This document shows positions 15,732-23,362 of a stretch of 64,000 nucleotides of DNA, piece by piece. The first letter of the stretch is position 1. Every line of letters begins with the position of its first letter. The stretch comes from Synergistaceae bacterium OttesenSCG-928-D05 (lineage in GTDB: Bacteria > Synergistota > Synergistia > Synergistales > Synergistaceae), in assembly GCA_030266985.1 (NCBI GenBank), contig JAJDJB010000004.1, forward strand, positions 18,922 through 82,921, written 5' to 3'. The position numbers were made by a program, and so were the translations under genes. Below the pieces are notes generated by a model. That model worked only from the letters and a program-made list of their open reading frames with translations. It made no database searches and was not told where the DNA came from.

Positions 15732-18700
15732 ATGCAATCAGGAAACAACATTATGCCCGCGCAGCAGGATTTGCTCCAAATTATGCCCGCGCAGCAGGAT
15801 TTGCTCCAAAAGTTCGGTGCCGCGCTTGAGAGCGTAAACGATATCTTGCTGAAAAACTATTTGCTGCATTTGAAGGAATTCGAAGTCCTCCCGTTCGAAA
15901 AAAAAGATATTGCCGCAATACCGAGCAAGGACGTTCGCTTATTCAAAATAACGAAAATGGTTTACGAAAAAGATGAATATGCCCTGCATAAATTCGAAAG
16001 CGTCTTCAGTTCCATTTCTGAAACCGCGTCCTCCTTGTTTGTCATTATCGACGGGAACAAAGATACGACTGATTTCTACATGGGGGTGCGAGGTGATGAT
16101 CCTGTCCGTACAACCCATTCAATATATGACACCTTAAAAAAATCATTTCGAGGGCATTTTCCGGGAACATCTTTAGAAGAAGAATATGATGCTAAAAAAA
16201 TTTCAACCCTTGTCCAGCGCATACAGCGACGCGATAAATCTATTGCGTCCGTTTCGTGTATACCAGGCCCTAAAGATGATAGTATTCGTGAAAACCGCAC
16301 TTTCCTTCAGGGCCTTGAAAAATTGGCGATTGCTATGCAGGGCGAGGAATACACAGGCATTCTCCTTGCAAATACCTCCGACAGGGCGCAGCTTGCTATG
16401 CTGAGGCAGGAATATGAAAAACTCTATACTGATTTATGCCCTTTCGCATCTCTACAACTTAATCTAGGAAAAAATGAATCCCTTAGCTTTGCCTTCAGCG
16501 AAAGCGAAACGAAATCTCAAAGTACAACGATTTCTCAACCCCTAAAAAGTATATTTGCGCAAGCAGCAACAAGCGCTGTCGGTATAATAAGCAAAGTGCT
16601 TGCGCCAGCCACAGGAGGGATAAGCACTCAAGCTGGAATAGTAGTCTCAGCCATACTAGCACCAGCTATAAAACCGACAAAGACCGAGACGGACTCGCAG
16701 AGTGAAACAAAGACCAAAACACGGCAAAAAGGATCTTCACATGCAATGACGTTTACCCTAACAGATAAATATCTGCAAAACACATTGGAACGCTTGGAAG
16801 AACAAATTCAACGGCTACAGGAATTCGAAAGCTTAAGCATGTGGGAATTCGCCGCCTACTTCCTCGCCGACGACACCGCCTTAGCGGAGACAGCGGCCGC
16901 AACATATAAGGCCATGGTAACAGGAGAGCATTCCGGGGTTGAAATCTCGGCATTAAATACATGGCTTTCAAACGCGGAGCCGGATAAAACAAACATGCTG
17001 CGGACATATATTTCGAACTTTGAGCACCCTCTTTTCATCTACCGCCATTTTGGAGGGGCGGACAATGTCGCACCTGCCAATTATGTTAGCGGCAGAGAGC
17101 TTGCATTTGCGATGGGGCTCCCGCGTAATTCCGTAGCAGGCTTCCCTGTTGTTGAGCATTCCGCGTTCGGCAAAGAAATTGTTCAATATGCACCCGAGAA
17201 GACAGAAGGCCATTTAGAGTTGGGACATATTTTTAATATGGGAAGCGAACAGCGCAATACTGTAACACTAAACAAAGAGAGCCTGTCAATGCATACTTTT
17301 ATAACAGGTTCCACGGGTTCCGGGAAAAGCAATACGGTGTATGAGATCTTGCATCAGTTGGATAAGTCGGGTGTGCGTTTTCTGATTGTCGAGCCCGCAA
17401 AGGGTGAATATAAGAACATTTTCTCTCACAACAAAAACGTTAATTTTTATGGAACGAACCCCAAACTTGCGCCGCTTTTACGAATCAACCCCTTTCGTTT
17501 TCCGCAAGGAATACATGTTTTGGAACACATAGACCGTTTGTCCGAGATCTTTAACGTTTGCTGGCCAATGTACGCCGCTATGCCTGCCATTCTAAAAGAT
17601 GCACTTTTACAATCTTATGAATCCTGCGGGTGGAATCTTACCACTTCAAAAAACGAATATTCGGAAGACCTTTTCCCCACTTTCAGCGACCTTCTTGACG
17701 AGCTTGTTGCTGTCATCGAACAGTCGGCATATTCAGACGAACTAAAAAGCAACTACATTGGTTCTCTTGTGACACGCGTGAAATCGCTGACAAACGGTTT
17801 AAACGGACAATTGTTTTCCGCAGATGAGTTGGACAACAATATCCTATTCGACCAAAACACACTGATAGATTTAAGCCGTGTTTTCTCGACTGAAACTAAG
17901 GCGCTCATTATGGGTGTGCTCATTATGAGATTGAATGAACACAGGATTGCTTTTTCGGAGGGAATGAACGTGCCACTCCGCCATGTAACAGTTTTGGAAG
18001 AAGCGCACAACATTTTGAGACGCACGTCCGGCAATGAACAATCGGCGGAAAGCCCAAGTCTTGCTGCAAAATCTGTGGAATTGCTATCGAACTCTATCGC
18101 TGAAATGCGCACCTACGGGGAAGGATTTATCATCGCAGATCAGTCTCCTAGCGCGGTGGATTTCTCTGCGATTCGCAACACAAATACAAAAATCATAATG
18201 CGGCTACCGGACGAATCGGACCGGCGTTTCGCCGGAAAAGCAGCTGCTCTGAAAGACGAACAACTGGATGAAATCGCGAAACTGCCCCGTGGCGTAGCTG
18301 TCGTCTATCAAAACAACTGGCTGGAACCTGTGTTATGTAAAATCAAAAAATGTGGGCTCAAAGAGGAGCCATATCACTATAATCACGAGGAAGTTTCGAA
18401 AGAAACGCCCAGTCTCAATTTCAAGATTGAGTTTGTGAAACTGCTACTGAAAGGCCGTTCGCTGGAACCAATCACACCGGAGATTGATTTCCTTAGGCAG
18501 AATCTAACCGCAGCAGAACTTCCAACAAAATATAAGTTGGCTCTCGATGTGCTACTCAAAGAATACAAAGAAAAGCAAAGACTAGAGATATGGCAAAATT
18601 CCAACTTCCATACTTTGGCAAAGATGGTCACAGATTTGTTCTGCAACAGGAATCGAATCGTGAACTGTGTGACAGCGGCAGACGACTTCCTTGTCTTAAA

Positions 18701-18860
18701 CGCTGAGATGAACGCGATCATTGATTCACAAGCAGCCGGCCTTTCAGATGAATTCAAGTTACATATCAGACACTGTTTTATGAGAGAATATTACAGAGAC
18801 AAACCTGAGAACATCAAAATATACGCAGCTTGGCGCAAAAGCGTTGAAAGGGGGATGTAG
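15732..18860 (+). CDS. HerA-like ATPase (DUF87)
   Basis: 1042 aa. Walker A GSTGSGKS at residues 526-533, followed by FLIVEPAKGEYKNIF; Walker B with catalytic Glu VLEEAHN at 754-760; later ADQSPSAVD and TKIIMRLPDESDRR complete a HerA/FtsK-type core. The N-terminal 500 aa are unassigned; about residues 275-320 are Ala/Ile-rich and hydrophobic. The second and third ten-residue blocks are identical (IMPAQQDLLQ twice) because of a 30-bp tandem duplication, so the true start could be either internal ATG. The LHH nuclease gene begins directly after the stop. HerA ATPases pump nucleic acid or power export; the substrate here is unknown. Confidence 0.85.
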   Translation: MQSGNNIMPAQQDLLQIMPAQQDLLQKFGAALESVNDILLKNYLLHLKEFEVLPFEKKDIAAIPSKDVRLFKITKMVYEKDEYALHKFESVFSSISETASSLFVIIDGNKDTTDFYMGVRGDDPVRTTHSIYDTLKKSFRGHFPGTSLEEEYDAKKISTLVQRIQRRDKSIASVSCIPGPKDDSIRENRTFLQGLEKLAIAMQGEEYTGILLANTSDRAQLAMLRQEYEKLYTDLCPFASLQLNLGKNESLSFAFSESETKSQSTTISQPLKSIFAQAATSAVGIISKVLAPATGGISTQAGIVVSAILAPAIKPTKTETDSQSETKTKTRQKGSSHAMTFTLTDKYLQNTLERLEEQIQRLQEFESLSMWEFAAYFLADDTALAETAAATYKAMVTGEHSGVEISALNTWLSNAEPDKTNMLRTYISNFEHPLFIYRHFGGADNVAPANYVSGRELAFAMGLPRNSVAGFPVVEHSAFGKEIVQYAPEKTEGHLELGHIFNMGSEQRNTVTLNKESLSMHTFITGSTGSGKSNTVYEILHQLDKSGVRFLIVEPAKGEYKNIFSHNKNVNFYGTNPKLAPLLRINPFRFPQGIHVLEHIDRLSEIFNVCWPMYAAMPAILKDALLQSYESCGWNLTTSKNEYSEDLFPTFSDLLDELVAVIEQSAYSDELKSNYIGSLVTRVKSLTNGLNGQLFSADELDNNILFDQNTLIDLSRVFSTETKALIMGVLIMRLNEHRIAFSEGMNVPLRHVTVLEEAHNILRRTSGNEQSAESPSLAAKSVELLSNSIAEMRTYGEGFIIADQSPSAVDFSAIRNTNTKIIMRLPDESDRRFAGKAAALKDEQLDEIAKLPRGVAVVYQNNWLEPVLCKIKKCGLKEEPYHYNHEEVSKETPSLNFKIEFVKLLLKGRSLEPITPEIDFLRQNLTAAELPTKYKLALDVLLKEYKEKQRLEIWQNSNFHTLAKMVTDLFCNRNRIVNCVTAADDFLVLNAEMNAIIDSQAAGLSDEFKLHIRHCFMREYYRDKPENIKIYAAWRKSVERGM
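15751..15810 (+). repeat. 30-bp perfect tandem duplication in the HerA gene
   Basis: Two identical 30-bp copies (15751-15780 and 15781-15810) encode IMPAQQDLLQ twice, in frame. Each copy contains its own ATG. Confidence 0.95.
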
Positions 18861-19508
18861 TTGGATATGGACAAGGTTTTCGGCATGTTTTCAGAATGCT
18901 TAGAAACAGAAAGTGCGCTTTCCAAATTGGCAGAGAGCATGAAGGATTTGCCCCTTGATATAGCGAAGTTGGATGTGCCAATCCTTTATGGGGATACACA
19001 CCGCGTGCCTGAGGACAAAGAAAGCGACGGCGACGATATTAACACCTCCCCCGAAACAAATGAGACACAAAATGAAGGACTAGCTGAGGAAGAAAAACAG
19101 CAAATTGAAAAAGAGTCTGGTTGGTCTAAAGAGATCATCGACGCCATCGGTTCTATGGCTGAGTATGAAATCTATAAAAATGCGGGACTACAAGAAGCAG
19201 AGATCAACGGAAAAAAGTGTCTGATTCGTTCAGATATTGATATGAATCAAAAAGATGCAGACGGTATGACCAATAAAGAACGCATGGAAAAAGGATTGTC
19301 CCCGTTAACAAAAAGCGGAGAGACTGTTGAATTACACCATATCGGTCAACGTTCCGATGGTCCTCTGGCCGAGCTTACTACGAAGGAACATCGAGGAACA
19401 GGGAACGATACCATCCTACACGATAAGACCAAGGAAAGCGAAATTGACAGGAATCAATTCGCGACAGAAAGACGCGAGCACTGGCAAAATCGTGCCGACC
19501 AGCAATAG
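18861..19508 (+). CDS. LHH-family HNH/EndoVII nuclease, probable toxin
   Basis: 215 aa. The C-terminal half has the LHH signature: NKERMEKGLSPL, then VELHHIGQ (His159-His160) and LAELTTKEHRG, ending NDTILHDKTKESEIDRNQF. This nuclease domain usually forms the toxic tip of polymorphic toxins. The preceding segment (SGWSKEIIDAIGSMAEYEIYKNAGL) is typical of their pre-toxin region. There is no signal peptide or known trafficking domain; the first 80 residues are acidic and low complexity. The start is TTG right after the HerA stop, eight bases from AAAGGGGG; ATG 18867 is an alternative. A SUKH-type immunity gene follows 12 bp later. Confidence 0.85.
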   Translation: MDMDKVFGMFSECLETESALSKLAESMKDLPLDIAKLDVPILYGDTHRVPEDKESDGDDINTSPETNETQNEGLAEEEKQQIEKESGWSKEIIDAIGSMAEYEIYKNAGLQEAEINGKKCLIRSDIDMNQKDADGMTNKERMEKGLSPLTKSGETVELHHIGQRSDGPLAELTTKEHRGTGNDTILHDKTKESEIDRNQFATERREHWQNRADQQ

Positions 19509-19520
19509 GGAGGGATAAAC

Positions 19521-19919
19521 ATGTCTACAATAGTAGAAAAAATAGAAAAACTGCCAAATATGATCTCTTTTACAAATGCAACAGCGGATCAAATCAAAAA
19601 TGCGGAGGCAGAGCTAAATCTCCGTTTTGCCGACGAATACAGAGACTATCTCGCTGCTTTTGGTGCGGTTGTGGCAGACGGCACAGAATTGACTGGTATA
19701 GCAAACTCTGAGCACAGGAAAGTAACTGCTGTCACAAAACGAGAATGGGAGCTCAATCCCCAAGTTCCCCATTCTATGTACGTCGTTGAGAACGTTGGCA
19801 TAGATGGCATCATTATCTGGCAAGATGCCAGCGGTACAATTTATCAATCCTTGCCAAAAAAAGATCCGGAGAAAATTTTCGAAGACTTGGCCGACTACTT
19901 ATCTTCAAAAGAAAAATAG
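19521..19919 (+). CDS. SMI1/KNR4 (SUKH) family immunity protein
   Basis: 132 aa. The opening (ATADQIKNAEAELNLRFADEYRDYLAAFG) is the SUKH superfamily pattern, and YVVENVGIDGIIIWQDASGTIYQ fits its second half. SUKH proteins neutralise nuclease toxins. The position 12 bp after the LHH gene, followed by a terminator, makes it the cognate immunity. AGGGAGG precedes the ATG. Confidence 0.85.
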   Translation: MSTIVEKIEKLPNMISFTNATADQIKNAEAELNLRFADEYRDYLAAFGAVVADGTELTGIANSEHRKVTAVTKREWELNPQVPHSMYVVENVGIDGIIIWQDASGTIYQSLPKKDPEKIFEDLADYLSSKEK

Positions 19920-19941
19920 TCTTCCTTAGAATAAATGCACC

Positions 19942-19973
19942 AAAAGCCTCCGACATCCAGGGGGCTTTTTTTT
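19942..19973 (+). terminator. Terminator after the immunity gene
   Basis: AAAAGCCTCC / GGGGGCTTTT stem with one wobble pair, then a run of T. It ends the HerA-LHH-SUKH transcript. Confidence 0.85.
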
Positions 19974-19986
19974 GCCTCAAACGCAC

Positions 19987-20018
19987 CCACTTATCATGTC
20001 GTACCTCCGATGTAAGAT
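19987..20018 (+). promoter_or_regulatory. Island promoter box, copy 2
   Basis: CCACTTATC-A-TGTCGTACCT, with TAAGAT at 20013-20018 as the -10, again 26 bases from the box start. It drives the gene at 20087. Confidence 0.7.
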
Positions 20019-20078
20019 GAATTTGTAAACGCGAAAAACAGAGTTTCTCGCGCATACAAATTCAAACGACATCGGAGG
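20004..20078 (+). promoter_or_regulatory. Long hairpin masking the ribosome-binding site of the 20087 gene
   Basis: Three stacked stems: CCTCCGATGT / ACATCGGAGG (10 bp), GAATTTGT / ACAAATTC (8 bp) and CGCGAAAAAC / GTTTCTCGCG (one mismatch), with a three-base loop. The right arm contains the GGAGG ribosome-binding site, paired to CCTCC. The left arm lies upstream of the expected transcription start of promoter copy 2. Confidence 0.8.
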
Positions 20079-20086
20079 AGTTTTTT

Positions 20087-20533
20087 ATGGCGTTACCTTG
20101 GCTAGTTATCAAAACGGTTGGCTATATTGGATTGGGAATATACGCATTAGGGGAATCATACAGTATGGGAAAATCGGCAGGAAATGAGGAAGGCAAGCAA
20201 AATATTCTGACAAAATTCTCAAACGCTTATCGTGTAAAATTAAAAGAACAAGCCATGCAATTTATAAATGACTCGCATATATATATAGCAGAAGAAGCAA
20301 GAGTAAAAGAAAAATTTGAGGAATACGAAGAGCTAAAACAAAATTACATTGAATATATTGCAACGCTCGAAGAGATGCTAAAGATTGAGGACTCAGAATT
20401 GATAAAAGAAAGATTATCAGAGGCCTCGGCAATATTAAACCAGCTTGAGGGATTTACAAAAACATGTATCGCAATGCTGCGCCAGAAGCTAAACGCAGAG
20501 CTCGAAGATAACGGCGCGGTTTTGGAGTCATAA
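20087..20533 (+). CDS. Membrane-anchored coiled-coil protein, unknown function
   Basis: 148 aa. An N-terminal hydrophobic helix (about residues 4-24, LVIKTVGYIGLGIYALG), then a Glu/Lys-rich helical region of about 110 residues with heptad character. No family recognised. It has its own copy of the island promoter box and a ribosome-binding site buried in a hairpin, so its dose seems tightly controlled. Confidence 0.65.
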   Translation: MALPWLVIKTVGYIGLGIYALGESYSMGKSAGNEEGKQNILTKFSNAYRVKLKEQAMQFINDSHIYIAEEARVKEKFEEYEELKQNYIEYIATLEEMLKIEDSELIKERLSEASAILNQLEGFTKTCIAMLRQKLNAELEDNGAVLES

Positions 20534-20581
20534 ACAAAGACAATCTGATATTTTGAGTACCATACCTCACTCCTAGAAGCA

Positions 20582-20610
20582 GCGGGCGGCCGACCCTTAC
20601 GGCCGCCCGC
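20582..20610 (+). terminator. Terminator after the 20087 gene
   Basis: Perfect 11-bp stem GCGGGCGGCCG / CGGCCGCCCGC with a seven-base loop. The T-run after it is short. Confidence 0.7.
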
Positions 20611-20648
20611 TACGTTTTGTGTAAAAAACGCGCTTCGTTTCTCGAACC

Positions 20649-20680
20649 CCACTTATCCTGACGCACCCGAATACTAGAAT
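20649..20680 (+). promoter_or_regulatory. Island promoter box, copy 3
   Basis: CCACTTATC-C-TGACGCACCC, with TAGAAT at 20675-20680 as the -10, 26 bases from the box start. It drives the gene at 20722. Confidence 0.7.
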
Positions 20681-20721
20681 AATCGTAACAAATTTCTTCT
20701 TTAGAAGGGAAGACGAACAGA

Positions 20722-21051
20722 ATGAGCGATACGTCAAAACAAGGTCAGTCCAGCAGCGTGAATCCGGTCATATGGATCTATGCGATTCTCTCACCCTGCG
20801 CGGTGGTTTATTTTGTGCTATGGGGCAACGGTCACGGTTTCTTCCGAAACTTACTGCCGTTTGTTTGTTTTTCGATTGTCGCGTTTATCGGCGCGCTGGT
20901 GGGCGATTTCATCAGAAGGCTGCTGATGCCCGCTTTTATTGTGGGGCGGGATACTTCGGACATGATCCTGTCTCAAATATTTTGGTGGATAGGCCCGCAG
21001 GCTATCGGAATGGCGTTGGGCGTCGGGTTTATTCGTAAATGGTTTTTCTGA
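20722..21051 (+). CDS. Small integral membrane protein, unknown function
   Basis: 109 aa with about three membrane helices (residues 15-35, 43-64, 85-105) and a polar N-terminus. No family recognised. It is a single-gene unit with its own box promoter, and a terminator overlaps the stop codon. By position it belongs to the island regulon. Confidence 0.65.
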   Translation: MSDTSKQGQSSSVNPVIWIYAILSPCAVVYFVLWGNGHGFFRNLLPFVCFSIVAFIGALVGDFIRRLLMPAFIVGRDTSDMILSQIFWWIGPQAIGMALGVGFIRKWFF

Positions 21052-21068
21052 TTGCCAATCAGTTTTTT
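21048..21068 (+). terminator. Terminator overlapping the stop of the 20722 gene
   Basis: CTGATT / AATCAG with a three-base loop, followed by TTTTTT. Confidence 0.75.
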
Positions 21069-21123
21069 AAGCATCCCCGCATTCGCGGATATTTAACATA
21101 ACAGTTCAAAGGAGGCGCGTAAG

Positions 21124-23226
21124 ATGCCAGTAACATTTCATGTGTACGGTCAGAAAGTGGAAATCAACGACCGATATGTTCTGTATAACGAAATTCGCCG
21201 GAAATATGCGCAGCTGGCAAAGGAAGCTGCCGAGAAATTTATGGAAGCATATGACGATTACGGCGATATCGAGACCTTTGCCAAGGACGGCTACGGGGAC
21301 GGCACGAAGATTATCATCGGAGTGGCGGAGGCCAATGTGATTAATCCGCTGGTGCAGGAACACGGCGTGCTTCATATCGATATCGATCTCTTTATAAGGA
21401 CATATTATCATTCTCATTTTGTATGGGAAACGTACAGCGATAAGATCATCGACAAATATATGGAGATCAAGCTGGACCAGGAACAATTGGACGAGTACCG
21501 TACGCAGCGCCGCGAAAGCCGCGGACGCGTGATTGGCGGCGGTTTTGGCGTCGGCGGCGCGGTCCAGGGTATGATGACGGCGGGCGCGGTCAATATGGCG
21601 GCGGGCGCGGTCCACGGAGCGTTTAACCTGATCGGCAAGGGTTTCAGCATGCTTGGCGAAAGCTTTGAAAAATCCAGACTCTACTCGAGTGAGGAGACAA
21701 AAAACACACTTTACACCGGGATATATCAATCCGTCTTCAACATGCACTTTGCGCACTGGAAAGTATTCAACGACCTGAACCTCATACCCGTAAAGGACGG
21801 TATTATTCAATATCTCTCAGAAAGCGAGCGTGAAAACGCGAAATCCGTTCTAAAAAATTTGCCGAAAATGACGGCAGAAAAAGCCGCTTCTTTGGTGCCG
21901 GGAATTCTCCTTCAGAATCCTTATGACCTTCACACCTATCAGAGCATGCTGCAGTTCCTCGGCGACAGTGCGAACGAGCTGGAACAGGTCGGAAATTATT
22001 TCGGGAATGACATCGTGCACGTCAAGCGAGATATGCTCGAAGATGTCTTTGAAAAATACAGCCCGGAAGTGACGGACACGGAAGAAGAAGTTCTGCAGGC
22101 AAGAGAGGCTTATTTCGGCGAATACAAAAAACTCGGCGGCGGCAAGGATGGAGAAAAACGGCTCGAAGAGATTGACGCCATGCTTGCGGAGATTGACCTG
22201 GAAGCCCGAACTGTCGACTCATTTGTTTTCGATACGCGCGAAGAAGCCGATCAGGCGAAACGCCATTTATCGATTGTCCATAAAGCATTGGAAGACATAG
22301 ACTATAAAAAATCTGAGGATCAGGCAAAGATGGCCTTTGCAAGGCTTTCCAAGCACGATCAATCATCCCCCATCATCCTAAAATATTTGGAAGATATACA
22401 AGCGAAATTGACCGCTTTCGATATCGAGGCCCGTACATCCAATAATATTCTCTTTGATACGAGAGGAGAAAAAAATGCGGCGGATACCGTTTTCACGACT
22501 TTAGCCAAAATCAAAAAGATGAACGGTATAAACGATGAAAATATTTTTGGTGTAATTCGTTCCGCGACATCACTTACTTTGTTGAAATCAGCACAGCACA
22601 ATATCTTTCTGACACAATTCGTCGACGATCTTCTTGAATCGAACGACGAACGACTGGCACTGCAAACAAAGGATTTTATCGCAGCCGCTGAAGTGACGCC
22701 GGAAACAAGAAAAGCAATGGATACGCTCAAAAAACTTGTTGCAAAGAAACTAATTTCGATTGATACAGGACTGCGTTCAGTTGTATGCCACGACAACACT
22801 TTTGTTTTTGAGACACGCGAGGAAGCAGCCGTTGTAAGAGAAGAAGCGGAACGACTGGAAGACGCTTATACAAAATTCACAAAATCGCCCGAGGAAAAAA
22901 AGCTTTTTTCCGAACTTCTGGAAAAAACCAATCATCAGGGCGTAAAAGATACTTATGCAAGTTTGTCGGATACCTTCCTGCAGGAACAAGAGAAAATCGT
23001 AGCGGAATCCGAAGGCTTAATGGACCATATCGGAGGCATCGCTCTGGGGGCTGCGTTTACATTTATTCCGCTTTACTTTATGTTGAAAAGTTGGAGTACC
23101 TGGAGCTGGTTCGGCAAGAAAACAATCGTCGGGTTCCTGTTCTTGTCCGGAATTTTCGGCATGTACGATCAGACAATGACTTTGATAAAAACACGAAAAG
23201 CTATGAAATACCACGCTGACAAGTAA
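21124..23226 (+). CDS. Large protein with three DTREEA-type repeats and a C-terminal membrane segment
   Basis: 700 aa, not assigned to a family. Residues about 135-180 are Gly/Ala-rich (VIGGGFGVGGAVQGMM). Three copies of a motif follow: IDLEARTVDSFVFDTREEA (near 360), FDIEARTSNNILFDTRGEK (near 440) and IDTGLRSV...FVFETREEA (near 550), separated by helical spacers. The C-terminus has two hydrophobic helices (about 640-655 and 670-685). GGAGG precedes the ATG. It may be a scaffold or membrane sensor of the island, but its codon usage looks closer to the host than that of the dynamin gene, so membership is uncertain. Confidence 0.7.
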   Translation: MPVTFHVYGQKVEINDRYVLYNEIRRKYAQLAKEAAEKFMEAYDDYGDIETFAKDGYGDGTKIIIGVAEANVINPLVQEHGVLHIDIDLFIRTYYHSHFVWETYSDKIIDKYMEIKLDQEQLDEYRTQRRESRGRVIGGGFGVGGAVQGMMTAGAVNMAAGAVHGAFNLIGKGFSMLGESFEKSRLYSSEETKNTLYTGIYQSVFNMHFAHWKVFNDLNLIPVKDGIIQYLSESERENAKSVLKNLPKMTAEKAASLVPGILLQNPYDLHTYQSMLQFLGDSANELEQVGNYFGNDIVHVKRDMLEDVFEKYSPEVTDTEEEVLQAREAYFGEYKKLGGGKDGEKRLEEIDAMLAEIDLEARTVDSFVFDTREEADQAKRHLSIVHKALEDIDYKKSEDQAKMAFARLSKHDQSSPIILKYLEDIQAKLTAFDIEARTSNNILFDTRGEKNAADTVFTTLAKIKKMNGINDENIFGVIRSATSLTLLKSAQHNIFLTQFVDDLLESNDERLALQTKDFIAAAEVTPETRKAMDTLKKLVAKKLISIDTGLRSVVCHDNTFVFETREEAAVVREEAERLEDAYTKFTKSPEEKKLFSELLEKTNHQGVKDTYASLSDTFLQEQEKIVAESEGLMDHIGGIALGAAFTFIPLYFMLKSWSTWSWFGKKTIVGFLFLSGIFGMYDQTMTLIKTRKAMKYHADK

Positions 23227-23251
23227 GGCATCTGCACTTTTCAAGATTTTG

Positions 23252-23279
23252 CCGGGGTGGGATTCCGCCCCGGTTTTTT
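23252..23279 (+). terminator. Terminator after the 700-aa gene
   Basis: CCGGGG / CCCCGG with a ten-base loop, then TTTTTT. Confidence 0.85.
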
Positions 23280-23295
23280 GTGCCTGCGTACATGC

Positions 23296-23335
23296 AAAAA
23301 ACACCGCCCGTTGCTGTGGACGGGCGATGTTTTTG
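23296..23335 (-). terminator. Terminator of rmuC
   Basis: AAAACAC-CGCCCGT pairs with ACGGGCG-ATGTTTT across an eight-base loop. On the minus strand it lies 28 bp after the rmuC stop. Confidence 0.75.
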
Positions 23336-23362
23336 TCATATTTGCGGGATAGGAAATCTGTT

